Assembly: GCF_014648255.1 (NCBI RefSeq)
Contig: NZ_BMQT01000013.1
Coordinates: forward strand, 92,790 to 156,789
DNA length: 64,000 nt
Reading direction: 5' to 3'
From: Nocardioides albus
GTDB taxonomy: Bacteria; Actinomycetota; Actinomycetes; Propionibacteriales; Nocardioidaceae
Both the position numbers and the translations under genes were made by a program. Position 1 is the first letter of the stretch, and the number at the start of each line of letters is the position of its first letter. Below are positions 44,648 to 52,475 of the stretch, piece by piece. The notes under the pieces are model-generated. The model ran no database searches. It was given only the letters and a program-made list of their open reading frames with translations, and was not told the DNA's origin.

Positions 44648-45712
44648 TCAGGCTGGTACTCCCGCGCCGACATCGGTCACCCGAAGCTTTCCGGACATCA
44701 GGAGGGGGAGGAGTTCGTCGCGGGTTGCGGCGAGCCGAGCCGATTCATCGGTCAGGGCACGTTCGATGGCCGCAAGCTCCTGGATCTGGCTGTCGACATC
44801 CTCGTGTTGCAAGGGCAATTCAACCTCAAGTCTCTTCAGATTGCTCATGCTGATCTTGGGTTGTACGGCGCCGGTGACCAGGTGGGAGACGTTCGCCCGC
44901 CTAACGATGTGGCGGAGAAGCTCAGTCGATACGCCTCGACCGGTCAGGACGTGGGCATGGTTGTTCACCCATGCAGGGCCCCAGATGTACTGGACGACCG
45001 GCGTGCCGTCGTCGCGCACGACTGACCCGTCCTCGCCCACCAGCACAAGGCACTCATCGAAGATAGGTTCGTCGACGTAGTCCATCCGACTCGCGGCACC
45101 GTAATACGGAACGGTTCCTCGGCGTGCCCCCCGATCCCTCGAAGAAAGCGGAACGCGTCGTCGGTTGTGGAACTCCGCGATCTCGTCCACGAGGACCACT
45201 TTGGATGCCGTAGCCATCGCGCTAGAGATGATCGCGTCGGCCAATCTGCTTGCCGACGCAATGGCGCGGTCGTTGGCTGCGATCTTGTCGTCGAGGGCGC
45301 CTAGGACCTCGGCGATGGAGCGCTGCGTAGCCAGGTCTGGAACGCGGACCTCTACTCCGGCGATGTAGTTCCTATTCAGCATTGGCTGGACACTGCCCGA
45401 GTCAAACCCAGAGAGGTCTATGAACTCGAACAGGTGGTACAGGAACTTCGGGTCATTGCCCTTGAAGTCCGCGGCATAGAGCGTTGTGTTCAGCGGCCAG
45501 AAGTCACCCTCACTCCACGTCGGCACTCCCAGGTTCGTTGCGCGACCCACAACGAAGCCTGGCCCTTTAACGGGCCCTTCACTGTGCCAACCAGCGGTGA
45601 CTCCCGCTGAAAGAACTGGGAATGGTCCGTCCTCGCGCTCGCGGTGCGGCAAGTCGAAGCCACGGCGCAACTCGATGACGTCGGCGAGCGACTTCGGCAT
45701 CCACTCACCCAT
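44648..45712 (-). CDS. hsdS: Type I restriction enzyme specificity subunit S
   Basis: 354 residues, two target-recognition domains, each followed by a helical spacer: QRSIAEVLGALDDKIAANDRAI (near 130-152) ends the first and IQELAAIERALTDESARLAATRDELLPLLMSGKL the second. It determines which sequence the HsdMS complex methylates. ATG 45712 overlaps hsdM by 8 bp. Base composition in the TRDs looks less GC-biased than neighbouring genes, as is usual for recombining hsdS segments. The target sequence cannot be inferred. Confidence 0.93.
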   Translation of the reverse strand: MGEWMPKSLADVIELRRGFDLPHREREDGPFPVLSAGVTAGWHSEGPVKGPGFVVGRATNLGVPTWSEGDFWPLNTTLYAADFKGNDPKFLYHLFEFIDLSGFDSGSVQPMLNRNYIAGVEVRVPDLATQRSIAEVLGALDDKIAANDRAIASASRLADAIISSAMATASKVVLVDEIAEFHNRRRVPLSSRDRGARRGTVPYYGAASRMDYVDEPIFDECLVLVGEDGSVVRDDGTPVVQYIWGPAWVNNHAHVLTGRGVSTELLRHIVRRANVSHLVTGAVQPKISMSNLKRLEVELPLQHEDVDSQIQELAAIERALTDESARLAATRDELLPLLMSGKLRVTDVGAGVPA

Positions 45713-47372
45713 CGAGGCGCTCCAACTGCTGGCGTACGACCTTCTCGAGGCGGGCGGACTCGTCGAACGCCTCCAGGAGTTCGGTGGTGAGGCGGGTGAT
45801 CTTGGCGTCGAGTGGTTCGCCGTCGTCTTCGGCTTCGGGGGCGCCTACGTAGCGGCCGGGGGTGAGGGCGTAGTCGGCGGCTTTGATGTCGGCCAACGTG
45901 GCTGACTTGCAGAAGCCAGGGATGTCTTCGTACGCCGAAGCGACTGTGTTGGTCTCGACACCACTCGCTTCGCTCGCGGGCTCGACCGACGACGGCGAAG
46001 GCTCGGCTGCGTCACGGTCCGGCCCATGGAGCCAGGCGTGGTAGGTGGCGCCGATCTTCTGGATGTCTTCATCGCTCAGGGCGCGCTCGGCGCGGTCGAC
46101 CATGTAGCCGAGGTTGCGGGCGTCGATGAAGAGGACTTCGCCGGCGCGGGAGCCCTTGTTCTTGGCGAAGAACCAGATGCAGACGGGGATGCCGGTGGAG
46201 CGGAAGAGCTGGGTGGGCAATGCCACCATGCACGACACGAGGTCGGCCTCGACGATCTGGGCGCGGATGTCGCCTTCGCCGTTGGAGTTGGACGACATAG
46301 AGCCGTTGGCCATGACGACGCCGGCCTTACCGTTCGGAGCCAGTTTGGAGAGGATGTGCTGGATCCAGGCGTAGTTGGCGTTGTTGGCGGGAGGAACGCC
46401 GTAGCGCCAGCGGGGGTCCTCGATGTTGCGGGTCCAGGACTTGATGTTGAACGGCGGATTGGCCATCACGAAGTCGACCTGGACATCGGAGTGCATGTCA
46501 CGGGCGAAGGTGTCGCCCCAGCGGGGACCAAGGCCGGCGTTGTTGATGCCGTGGATGGCGAGGTTCATCTTCGCCAGGCGCCAGGTCTCCTCGTTGGCCT
46601 CCTGACCGTAGACCGAGATCGCGGTCGGGTCGCCATCGTGGGTCTCGATGAACTTCTCGGCCTGGACGAACATGCCACCCGAGCCGCAGCACGGGTCGTA
46701 GACGCGACCGGAGGTCGGCTCGAGGACCTCGACGATGGTGCGTACGACCGATGGGGGTGTGAAGAACTCGCCGCCACGCTTGCCTTCGGCGGCGGCGAAC
46801 TTGGCGAGGAAGTATTCGTAGACCTCCCCCATGAGATCCCTCGCGCGGTGGGATCCCTGGCGGGAGAAGCGCATCGAGTTGAACAGGTCGATCAGCTCGC
46901 CGAGGCGGCGCTGGTCGATGTTGCCCTTGTTGTAGAGCCGCGGCAGCGTGCCACGCAGGGACTCGTTGGCGTTCATGATCGCGTCCATGGCCTCGTCGAC
47001 GAGCGAGCCGATGGTGCGGCCGGGCTCGTCGCCGATGGCGGGCTTGCCCTTGGCGTTCTCGGCCAGGTGCTGCCAGCGGGCCTGGGCCGGGACCAGGAAG
47101 ACGCCGTAGCCCTGGTACTCCTCGGCGTCGTCGATCAGGTCGGCGATCTGGTCCTCGTCGTAGCCGTCCGCGAGCAGGTCCGTACGGATCGTCTCGCGAC
47201 GCTCCTCATAGGCGTCGGAGACATACTTCAGGAAGACCAAGCCGAGGATGATGTCCTTGTACTGCCCCGCCGAGAGCGAGCCGCGGAGCTTGTCGGCAGC
47301 CTTCCAGAGCATGTCCTTGAGCTCGTCCATCGTCGACGGTGTCGACGGGTCCTTCTTCTTGCGTGGTGGCAT
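45705..47372 (-). CDS. hsdM: Type I restriction enzyme methyltransferase subunit M
   Basis: N6-adenine methyltransferase, 555 residues. N-terminal HsdM domain (TMDELKDMLWKAADKLRGSL), motif I DPCCGSGGMFVQAEKF near 230 and catalytic motif IV NPPFN near 310; C-terminal helices bind HsdS. A Pro/Ser/Glu-rich insertion near 457-480 contains in frame the 14-mer CTCGCTTCGCTCGC also seen in the hemB leader. ATG 47372 is read from a TGATG overlap with the upstream gene and has GAGGAG upstream; a longer frame into the upstream gene was rejected. Confidence 0.94.
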   Translation of the reverse strand: MPPRKKKDPSTPSTMDELKDMLWKAADKLRGSLSAGQYKDIILGLVFLKYVSDAYEERRETIRTDLLADGYDEDQIADLIDDAEEYQGYGVFLVPAQARWQHLAENAKGKPAIGDEPGRTIGSLVDEAMDAIMNANESLRGTLPRLYNKGNIDQRRLGELIDLFNSMRFSRQGSHRARDLMGEVYEYFLAKFAAAEGKRGGEFFTPPSVVRTIVEVLEPTSGRVYDPCCGSGGMFVQAEKFIETHDGDPTAISVYGQEANEETWRLAKMNLAIHGINNAGLGPRWGDTFARDMHSDVQVDFVMANPPFNIKSWTRNIEDPRWRYGVPPANNANYAWIQHILSKLAPNGKAGVVMANGSMSSNSNGEGDIRAQIVEADLVSCMVALPTQLFRSTGIPVCIWFFAKNKGSRAGEVLFIDARNLGYMVDRAERALSDEDIQKIGATYHAWLHGPDRDAAEPSPSSVEPASEASGVETNTVASAYEDIPGFCKSATLADIKAADYALTPGRYVGAPEAEDDGEPLDAKITRLTTELLEAFDESARLEKVVRQQLERLDG

Positions 47373-49267
47373 CAGCCTGCTCTCCTCTGGGTCCTCTGCG
47401 TGCTGTCGGACTGGTGGTCGGTGTCGAGGGCGACCGTGCCTGCGGCCACTCCGTCGATGAGTGCGTTCTGGAGCTCGTGGGCTGCGGCCAGGCGCCGACG
47501 CAGCTCGTCGATGTGGCCGTCGATGCCGGCCAGGGTGCGGTCGAGCGCGTCTGCGGCGTCGGCAGTCAGGACCGGGACGGTCCAGGTCTCCCACTCGCCG
47601 CCGGGCTGCCGGTTGATGATCGCAGCCAGCGCGTAGGGGCCGACCGGCGCACCCGCCTTCGGCCGCAGGATCCGCGACGGCGACCTCACGATCGCACCGC
47701 CCGTCTCGTCCACGACTGCCGCCGGGGTGCCTTTGTCGCTGAAGACGACATCCCCGGGCTCGGTTCTCACGGCATGAGAGTAGTGCCGCTCGGCGTCGAA
47801 CGGATCGAGGCGTACGCCGTCGGTCGACCCGTCTGCGGCGAGGACCGGGACGGTCCCGCCCGGGTCGGCGTGATCGAGGTCGATCCGAGCGCCGCGGATG
47901 CGTTTGAGCTGCCCAGCGTCGCAGAGCTCGGCAAGCGAACGCTGGCGGAGCACGACCGACCCCGGCGCCCGGTCGACGTCGACGTCGAAACCCGTCAGCG
48001 GTGCGCTCGTCGTCAGGGTCGCCGCGTGGACCCGGTCCAGGTGGTCGCGCTGATGCGATGTGCCCAGGCGTGGCGCCACGGCACCGCGCGGCACCAACGA
48101 CGCCTTGCCGGCCCGGACCGGCGCCAGGTCGACGGCGAGCGCATAACGGAACGCACGGTCATCGGTCTGAGCCAGGGCGCCGCTGAGGTCCGACGCCAGG
48201 TCGGCGAGATCGAGGTCGGCCCCGGTCAGGTCGGCCGCGCGGACCCGATCCGTGTGGACCGGGCCGGACAGGACCCAGAGTCCCAGCCCCTGTCGCGCGG
48301 CGTCCTTGCGCATGCCTCGTGGCAGCCGCGCCGCGAACCCCAGGTTTCCGGAACGCAGGGTCTGGGCGCGCTGCGCGTCCAGGTCGCCGCTGAGCCGGTC
48401 GCAGAGGAGTGTCGAGGGGCCGATGACGACAGCCGCGTCCAAGGGACCGAGCTCGAGGGTCACCTCGTCGACCGCCTCCAGTGCCTCGAGATCCGCGAGC
48501 CCGAGCATCGACACCACACGTACGCAGCTGGTGGCCTGCTCGATGACGTCGACTCCCGCGACAAGTGCACGCCGGCGCAGCCGTCGGGCGACCTCGCCCT
48601 CGCCGACCTGAAGGCCGATGAACCCGTCACCAAGCGCGGCAGCCACCTGAGCGTCACCACCCGGGTCCAGCGCGACATCTTCACCGAGGTGGAGCCGGGC
48701 AGTCTCGACGACCGTGCGGAGCAGCCTCAGCAACCCGTCGGCCAGGCCCTGCTCCGAAGCCTCACGGCGCAACCTGCCGGACCCGACCCGGGTCAGCGCG
48801 TCGGCCAGGCCGTAGGACCCCTCGACCAGATCGTCGACATAGCGCAACGTCGCCGCGTCGACCTCTGCGCCGGTCAGCTCGCGCCGCACCAGCGCGTCCT
48901 TCGGATCGTGCTGTGCCGCAGCCGCGGCGACGCCCGCGGGCGTGAGCGGCCCCAGCTCGTCTACCCCGAGGGCGCGCAGGCACAGCAAGGTCACCACGGT
49001 CTCCGGATCGACACCTAGCGGCGCCGCAAGAGTGGGGGCGTCGTACGCATGGTCGGGGTTGTTCCCGCGACCGGTCTCCGCCAGCCACGCGACGATCTCG
49101 TCGCGGTCGAACCGCTCGATGCCGGCAACGACGTCGACCGGCTCCGGAAACGGGATCACCCGCCCGCGTACGTTGGGGCGGCGGCGCCACATCGACACGG
49201 CCGGGCGGCTCACGTGCGCCAGGTCGGCAACGTCCTGCATGGTCAGCGTCGGGGCTACCGGCTCCAC
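47372..49267 (-). CDS. HTH / degenerate N6-methylase-like / HsdS-TRD-like protein, first gene of the hsd operon
   Basis: 631 residues. An HTH near 9-33 (LTMQDVADLAHVSRPAVSMWRRRP) comes first. The middle (about 150-400) follows the layout of an N-6 DNA methylase, but the expected DPxxGSGG is DPGGDA near 200 and the expected NPPF is IGPSTL near 282, so it looks catalytically dead. The C-terminus (about 480-620) resembles an HsdS half: RTEPGDVVFSDKGTPAAVV, RSPSRILRP, YALAAIINRQ, then a coiled region ending in ALIDGVAAGTVAL. GTG 49267 has AAGGAG 7 nt upstream; GTG 49306 is weaker. Its stop overlaps hsdM by one base. Possible role: regulator or alternate specificity partner. Confidence 0.65.
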   Translation of the reverse strand: MEPVAPTLTMQDVADLAHVSRPAVSMWRRRPNVRGRVIPFPEPVDVVAGIERFDRDEIVAWLAETGRGNNPDHAYDAPTLAAPLGVDPETVVTLLCLRALGVDELGPLTPAGVAAAAAQHDPKDALVRRELTGAEVDAATLRYVDDLVEGSYGLADALTRVGSGRLRREASEQGLADGLLRLLRTVVETARLHLGEDVALDPGGDAQVAAALGDGFIGLQVGEGEVARRLRRRALVAGVDVIEQATSCVRVVSMLGLADLEALEAVDEVTLELGPLDAAVVIGPSTLLCDRLSGDLDAQRAQTLRSGNLGFAARLPRGMRKDAARQGLGLWVLSGPVHTDRVRAADLTGADLDLADLASDLSGALAQTDDRAFRYALAVDLAPVRAGKASLVPRGAVAPRLGTSHQRDHLDRVHAATLTTSAPLTGFDVDVDRAPGSVVLRQRSLAELCDAGQLKRIRGARIDLDHADPGGTVPVLAADGSTDGVRLDPFDAERHYSHAVRTEPGDVVFSDKGTPAAVVDETGGAIVRSPSRILRPKAGAPVGPYALAAIINRQPGGEWETWTVPVLTADAADALDRTLAGIDGHIDELRRRLAAAHELQNALIDGVAAGTVALDTDHQSDSTQRTQRRAG

Positions 49268-49447
49268 GTCGGGCTCCTTCCCAGCTCGTCCGAATGTTCG
49301 CCTCACACTAGGTCAAGCGCTCGATCACGGCGGGCGAATCGCTGTTAATGCCCCTTATCGGTGATCTCCGTAGTCACACAACGGCCTTCGCTCCAACCTT
49401 CTCTCATCACGAGCTGCAACCCGGCAGCCACGCAGAGGGAGCAACCG

Positions 49448-50317
49448 ATGTCCAACGAGCCGACCGCGAACGTCCGGCAGCAGATGTCCCAGGCCGTCGC
49501 CAAGGAGGTCGCCGACGGCGGCTGGCGGGTCGAGTCGCAGACCGACTACCACACGGTGCTGGCCAAGGGCGGGCGTACGAACCACGTCCTGCATCTGATC
49601 CTGACCATCTTCACCTGCGGGCTGTGGTCGCTCGCCTGGCTGCTCATCGCCCACCTGAACCGCCGCCAGAGCCTGGTGCTGAGGGTCGATGAGTACGGCA
49701 ACTTCAGCCGCCAGAAGACCGACTCCAAGGGCGCCCTGATCGGCGCCTGCGTAGTCGCCGGCGTGCTGCTCATCGGCGGCATCGTCGGTGCGGCCAGCGG
49801 CGGTGGCGGCGCAGATGACTCCGCCGGCACCGCCACCGACGCCACAACTGACGCCGCGTCCAGCGGCGCCGCTGGCGACAAGCCGAAGGCGGACAAGCCG
49901 GAGCAGGGATCAGCCAAGCGCCCGTTCAAGGTCGGTCAGACCGCCAAGCTGGAGGGCACCGCATACACGGTGGCCGGCGCGAGCACGCAGAGCAACGTCG
50001 GCGGTGAGTTCGGCGAGCAGGCCGACGGTGTCTTCGTGGTGGTCGACCTCACCGTCGAGAACACCAAGAACGAGACCAAGACCTTCATGGACACCGCCGC
50101 GGTGTTCATCGCCAAGGACGGCACGAAGTACGAGGGTTCCGACGCCGCGCTCTACCTCGGCGAAGAGTCGCTCTTCCTGCGCGACATGCAGCCCGACCTC
50201 GCCACCAAGGGCAAACTCGTCTTCGACGTTCCTCCGGCAAAGGCCGCCGGCGGCATCCTCCAGGTCTCCGACCTCTTCGGCCGCGGCGAGACCCACTTCG
50301 CGCTCGGCCTGAAGTAG
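49448..50317 (+). CDS. DUF4352 membrane-anchored protein
   Basis: 289 residues. Two hydrophobic segments, near 44-66 (VLHLILTIFTCGLWSLAWLLI) and 98-117 (LIGACVVAGVLLIGGIVG), are followed by a Gly/Ala/Asp-rich linker and an extracytoplasmic DUF4352 domain (about 165-289; GVFVVVDLTVENTKNETKTF, KLVFDVPPAKA), an immunoglobulin-like fold of unknown ligand. ATG 49448 has GAGGGAGCAA upstream; the frame extends to 49361 but without a site. Divergent from the hsd operon. Confidence 0.78.
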   Translation: MSNEPTANVRQQMSQAVAKEVADGGWRVESQTDYHTVLAKGGRTNHVLHLILTIFTCGLWSLAWLLIAHLNRRQSLVLRVDEYGNFSRQKTDSKGALIGACVVAGVLLIGGIVGAASGGGGADDSAGTATDATTDAASSGAAGDKPKADKPEQGSAKRPFKVGQTAKLEGTAYTVAGASTQSNVGGEFGEQADGVFVVVDLTVENTKNETKTFMDTAAVFIAKDGTKYEGSDAALYLGEESLFLRDMQPDLATKGKLVFDVPPAKAAGGILQVSDLFGRGETHFALGLK

Positions 50318-50327
50318 CGCATCTCAT

Positions 50328-50355
50328 CCGGGGCAGCGACTCGTCGCTGCCCCGG
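50328..50355 (+). terminator. Terminator after the DUF4352 gene
   Basis: 13-nt arms, perfectly complementary (50328-50340 and 50343-50355), 11 nt after the stop. No T tract. Confidence 0.7.
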
Positions 50356-50396
50356 ACACGTCTCGGCATCAGACATCAGCTCAGAAGGAGATTCTC

Positions 50397-50996
50397 ATGT
50401 CCACCGGTCCTGAAGGCCCCAACTGGAACGACCAGCTCGATTGGTCAGCACACCCCACGTACGCAGCACCCACCCCCACCTCGGAGTCTCCTCGGCCGCG
50501 GTGGCCCTGGGTGCTCGGCGCCGTCGTCGCCGTCGTCCTTTCTCTCGTCGCGCTGCTCGGCGCGGGCCTGCTGCTCAGCTATCGCGCCGAGCAGGCAGAC
50601 GCCGCGCGAGAGAATGCGGCAGAGGCCAAGGCGATCGAGACCTGCAGAGCGGAGATCGGCGAGTTCGTCGAAGCCGTTCTCGACGCCTCGTCGCGCGCGG
50701 AGGTCGGCATCGTCCAGGCCGACCTCTCAGAGGCAATCTCCGACGCAGCCGTCCTCGGCAATCGGATCGATGCCAGCTCCCTCAGCCCCGAGTGCGACTC
50801 GGCCTATCAGGCTGCGGACGAGGCCCAGACCATCTATGCGCTTTCCGCGAGCACGTGGGAGGACTGCATCTGGGAATACACCTGCGACCCGGACACGGAC
50901 TTTGACAACTCCGACTGGTCCACGGCTCAGGACAAAGCCCAGGCGGCGTACGATGCCATGCTCGCTGGCATCTCGGTCGACGCCGTCAACAGCTGA
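50397..50996 (+). CDS. Hypothetical single-pass membrane protein
   Basis: 199 residues. A Pro/Ser/Thr-rich cytoplasmic N-terminus, one membrane helix near 37-60 (WVLGAVVAVVLSLVALLGAGLLL), then an Ala/Glu-rich, helical external part with four cysteines (ETCRAEI, SPECDSA, EDCIWEYTCD) that could form two disulfides. ATG has AGAAGGAG upstream. No family recognised. It follows the DUF4352 gene beyond a terminator. Confidence 0.7.
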   Translation: MSTGPEGPNWNDQLDWSAHPTYAAPTPTSESPRPRWPWVLGAVVAVVLSLVALLGAGLLLSYRAEQADAARENAAEAKAIETCRAEIGEFVEAVLDASSRAEVGIVQADLSEAISDAAVLGNRIDASSLSPECDSAYQAADEAQTIYALSASTWEDCIWEYTCDPDTDFDNSDWSTAQDKAQAAYDAMLAGISVDAVNS

Positions 50997-51020
50997 CGCG
51001 CTCGCTCTGCCGACAGCGGC

Positions 51021-51248
51021 TCAGACCTCGGCCACGAATCGGACGCTGCAGGCGACGAGGACGATCATCCCCACCGTGGCAGCGCCGAACAGGCCGGCCA
51101 GGCCGGCACCCCGGGCGGAGCCGGAGCTCCCGCCTTCCCACGCGAACCCACACCTGCAGCACATCAGTCGCCGGCGGCCCCCCGCCGTACGCGAGAGAAC
51201 CCGGATCTCCTCGTCTTCGGTGCACTTGGCACACATAGCCGAAGCCAT
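51021..51248 (-). CDS. Small zinc-ribbon protein with C-terminal membrane helix
   Basis: 75 residues. Four-cysteine zinc ribbon: MCAKCTEDEE near residues 5-14 and RLMCCRCGFAWE near 28-39, then a Gly/Ser linker and a membrane helix (GLAGLFGAATVGMIVLVA). ATG 51248 has GAGGAG 8 nt upstream; the frame continues to 51338 but the extension has no site. Unknown function; the fold suggests a membrane-tethered metal or nucleic-acid sensor. Confidence 0.65.
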   Translation of the reverse strand: MASAMCAKCTEDEEIRVLSRTAGGRRRLMCCRCGFAWEGGSSGSARGAGLAGLFGAATVGMIVLVACSVRFVAEV

Positions 51249-51363
51249 CGAGTGAACTCCTCGCACTTCTACATGAACAGAATCTGTACAACGCCGTCCA
51301 GGGTGACACAGGCACAGGCCCGTCCCACAGTTGAGCACGACCTGTGGGTGAACTGTGAAGGCT

Positions 51364-52314
51364 CTATTGACCAGCAGGGATGTCGTCCGTGTTGGCGACG
51401 CCGTAGGGGATGTGCACCCCGGCGATCGAGCCGACCGCGGGGTCCAGATGGGTCGTCTGGTCGTCGAAGAAGATCAGTGGTCGGAGCACCTCGAGGACGC
51501 GTACCTTCTCCACCCCGCCCAGGAAGAACGCCTCGTTGACGTGGACGTCCCAGGACTGCAGCGACCGGATCGCCCGCTCGTGCGCCGGGGCGCCACGGGC
51601 GGTGACCAGCGCGATCCGCAGCCGTGGCTCATAGGACGGGTCCTCCAGGCGGCGCTGCTCCTCGACCTGCTGGATCCGGTTGAGATCGCGTAGCAGCGGC
51701 TGCAGCGGTCCGGGCTCGAGCGGCTCGGCCTTCCGGCTCGCCTCGTGCGCCTGGTATCTCTCGATCCCCTCCTCGCGGTAGACCCGCTCGGAACCGTCGT
51801 CGGCGAGCACGCCGTCGAAGTCGAAGGCCACCACGACGGAGCGATCAGAATCGTCGTACGTCGCGGCCGACGGAAGCACGTGACCGGCGGGGAAGCCTTC
51901 GCGGCTGGCCGCGACCACGTCCGAGCGGTTGCCACTGAGGAACAGCGACATCCCGAGTGCCCCGATGTAGGGATGCGGCGAGCGACCCTGAGTGAACACC
52001 GCGCGGGTCATCGGCAGGCCGTGGCGCTCGATCGAGCGCATCACCCGCAGTCCGGTGTTGGGATCGTTGCGGGAGACCACGATCACCTCGACGAGGCCGT
52101 CGTCGGCGTCGTCGACCAGGTCGTTGAGGCTCAGCAGCCGCTTGATGAACGGGAACGCGACACCGGGCCGGAGCGGGTCGTCGATGCGTTCGTCCTGGTA
52201 GCGGCGGTAGGCCCCTTCGCCGTGCTCTCGGAAGTACGCATCCGACTCGGACAGGTCGAAGAGCGCGCTCGACGCGATCCCGACGACCAACCGGTCCCCC
52301 AACTCATATCCCAC
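51364..52314 (-). CDS. Cytosolic 5'-nucleotidase (cN-I family)
   Basis: 316 residues, PF06189-type 5'-nucleotidase, a HAD-fold enzyme that dephosphorylates nucleoside monophosphates such as AMP. Family motifs: VVGIASSALFDLSESD near the start, VVSRNDPNTGLRVMRSIE, nucleophile DxD in VVVAFDFDGVLADD near 163-176, LVTARGAPAHERAIRSL, and IFFDDQTTHLD near 290. ATG 52314. Stands alone and divergent from the sugar dehydrogenase gene. Confidence 0.9.
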   Translation of the reverse strand: MGYELGDRLVVGIASSALFDLSESDAYFREHGEGAYRRYQDERIDDPLRPGVAFPFIKRLLSLNDLVDDADDGLVEVIVVSRNDPNTGLRVMRSIERHGLPMTRAVFTQGRSPHPYIGALGMSLFLSGNRSDVVAASREGFPAGHVLPSAATYDDSDRSVVVAFDFDGVLADDGSERVYREEGIERYQAHEASRKAEPLEPGPLQPLLRDLNRIQQVEEQRRLEDPSYEPRLRIALVTARGAPAHERAIRSLQSWDVHVNEAFFLGGVEKVRVLEVLRPLIFFDDQTTHLDPAVGSIAGVHIPYGVANTDDIPAGQ

Positions 52315-52475
52315 CCCTGGAACCTACCGGTCTTCGCCGGAACGGGGTCGTTGCCAGATCAACTCACTTCCGCCATAGTTCCGGCCAGCGTCCTCGTGGC
52401 ACCGGCCACCTCTCGGGGAGGATCGCTGCTGCATTTTCCTTCGATCCCCCTTCCTCTGGAGGAGAAGTACGTCTC

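Noticed and set aside
31308..49267. Prophage or integrative element carrying the defence genes
   Set aside because: No integrase, recombinase, transposase, phage structural gene or attachment-site repeat was seen at the borders; the tRNA-Pro at 54045 is about 5 kb away and intact.
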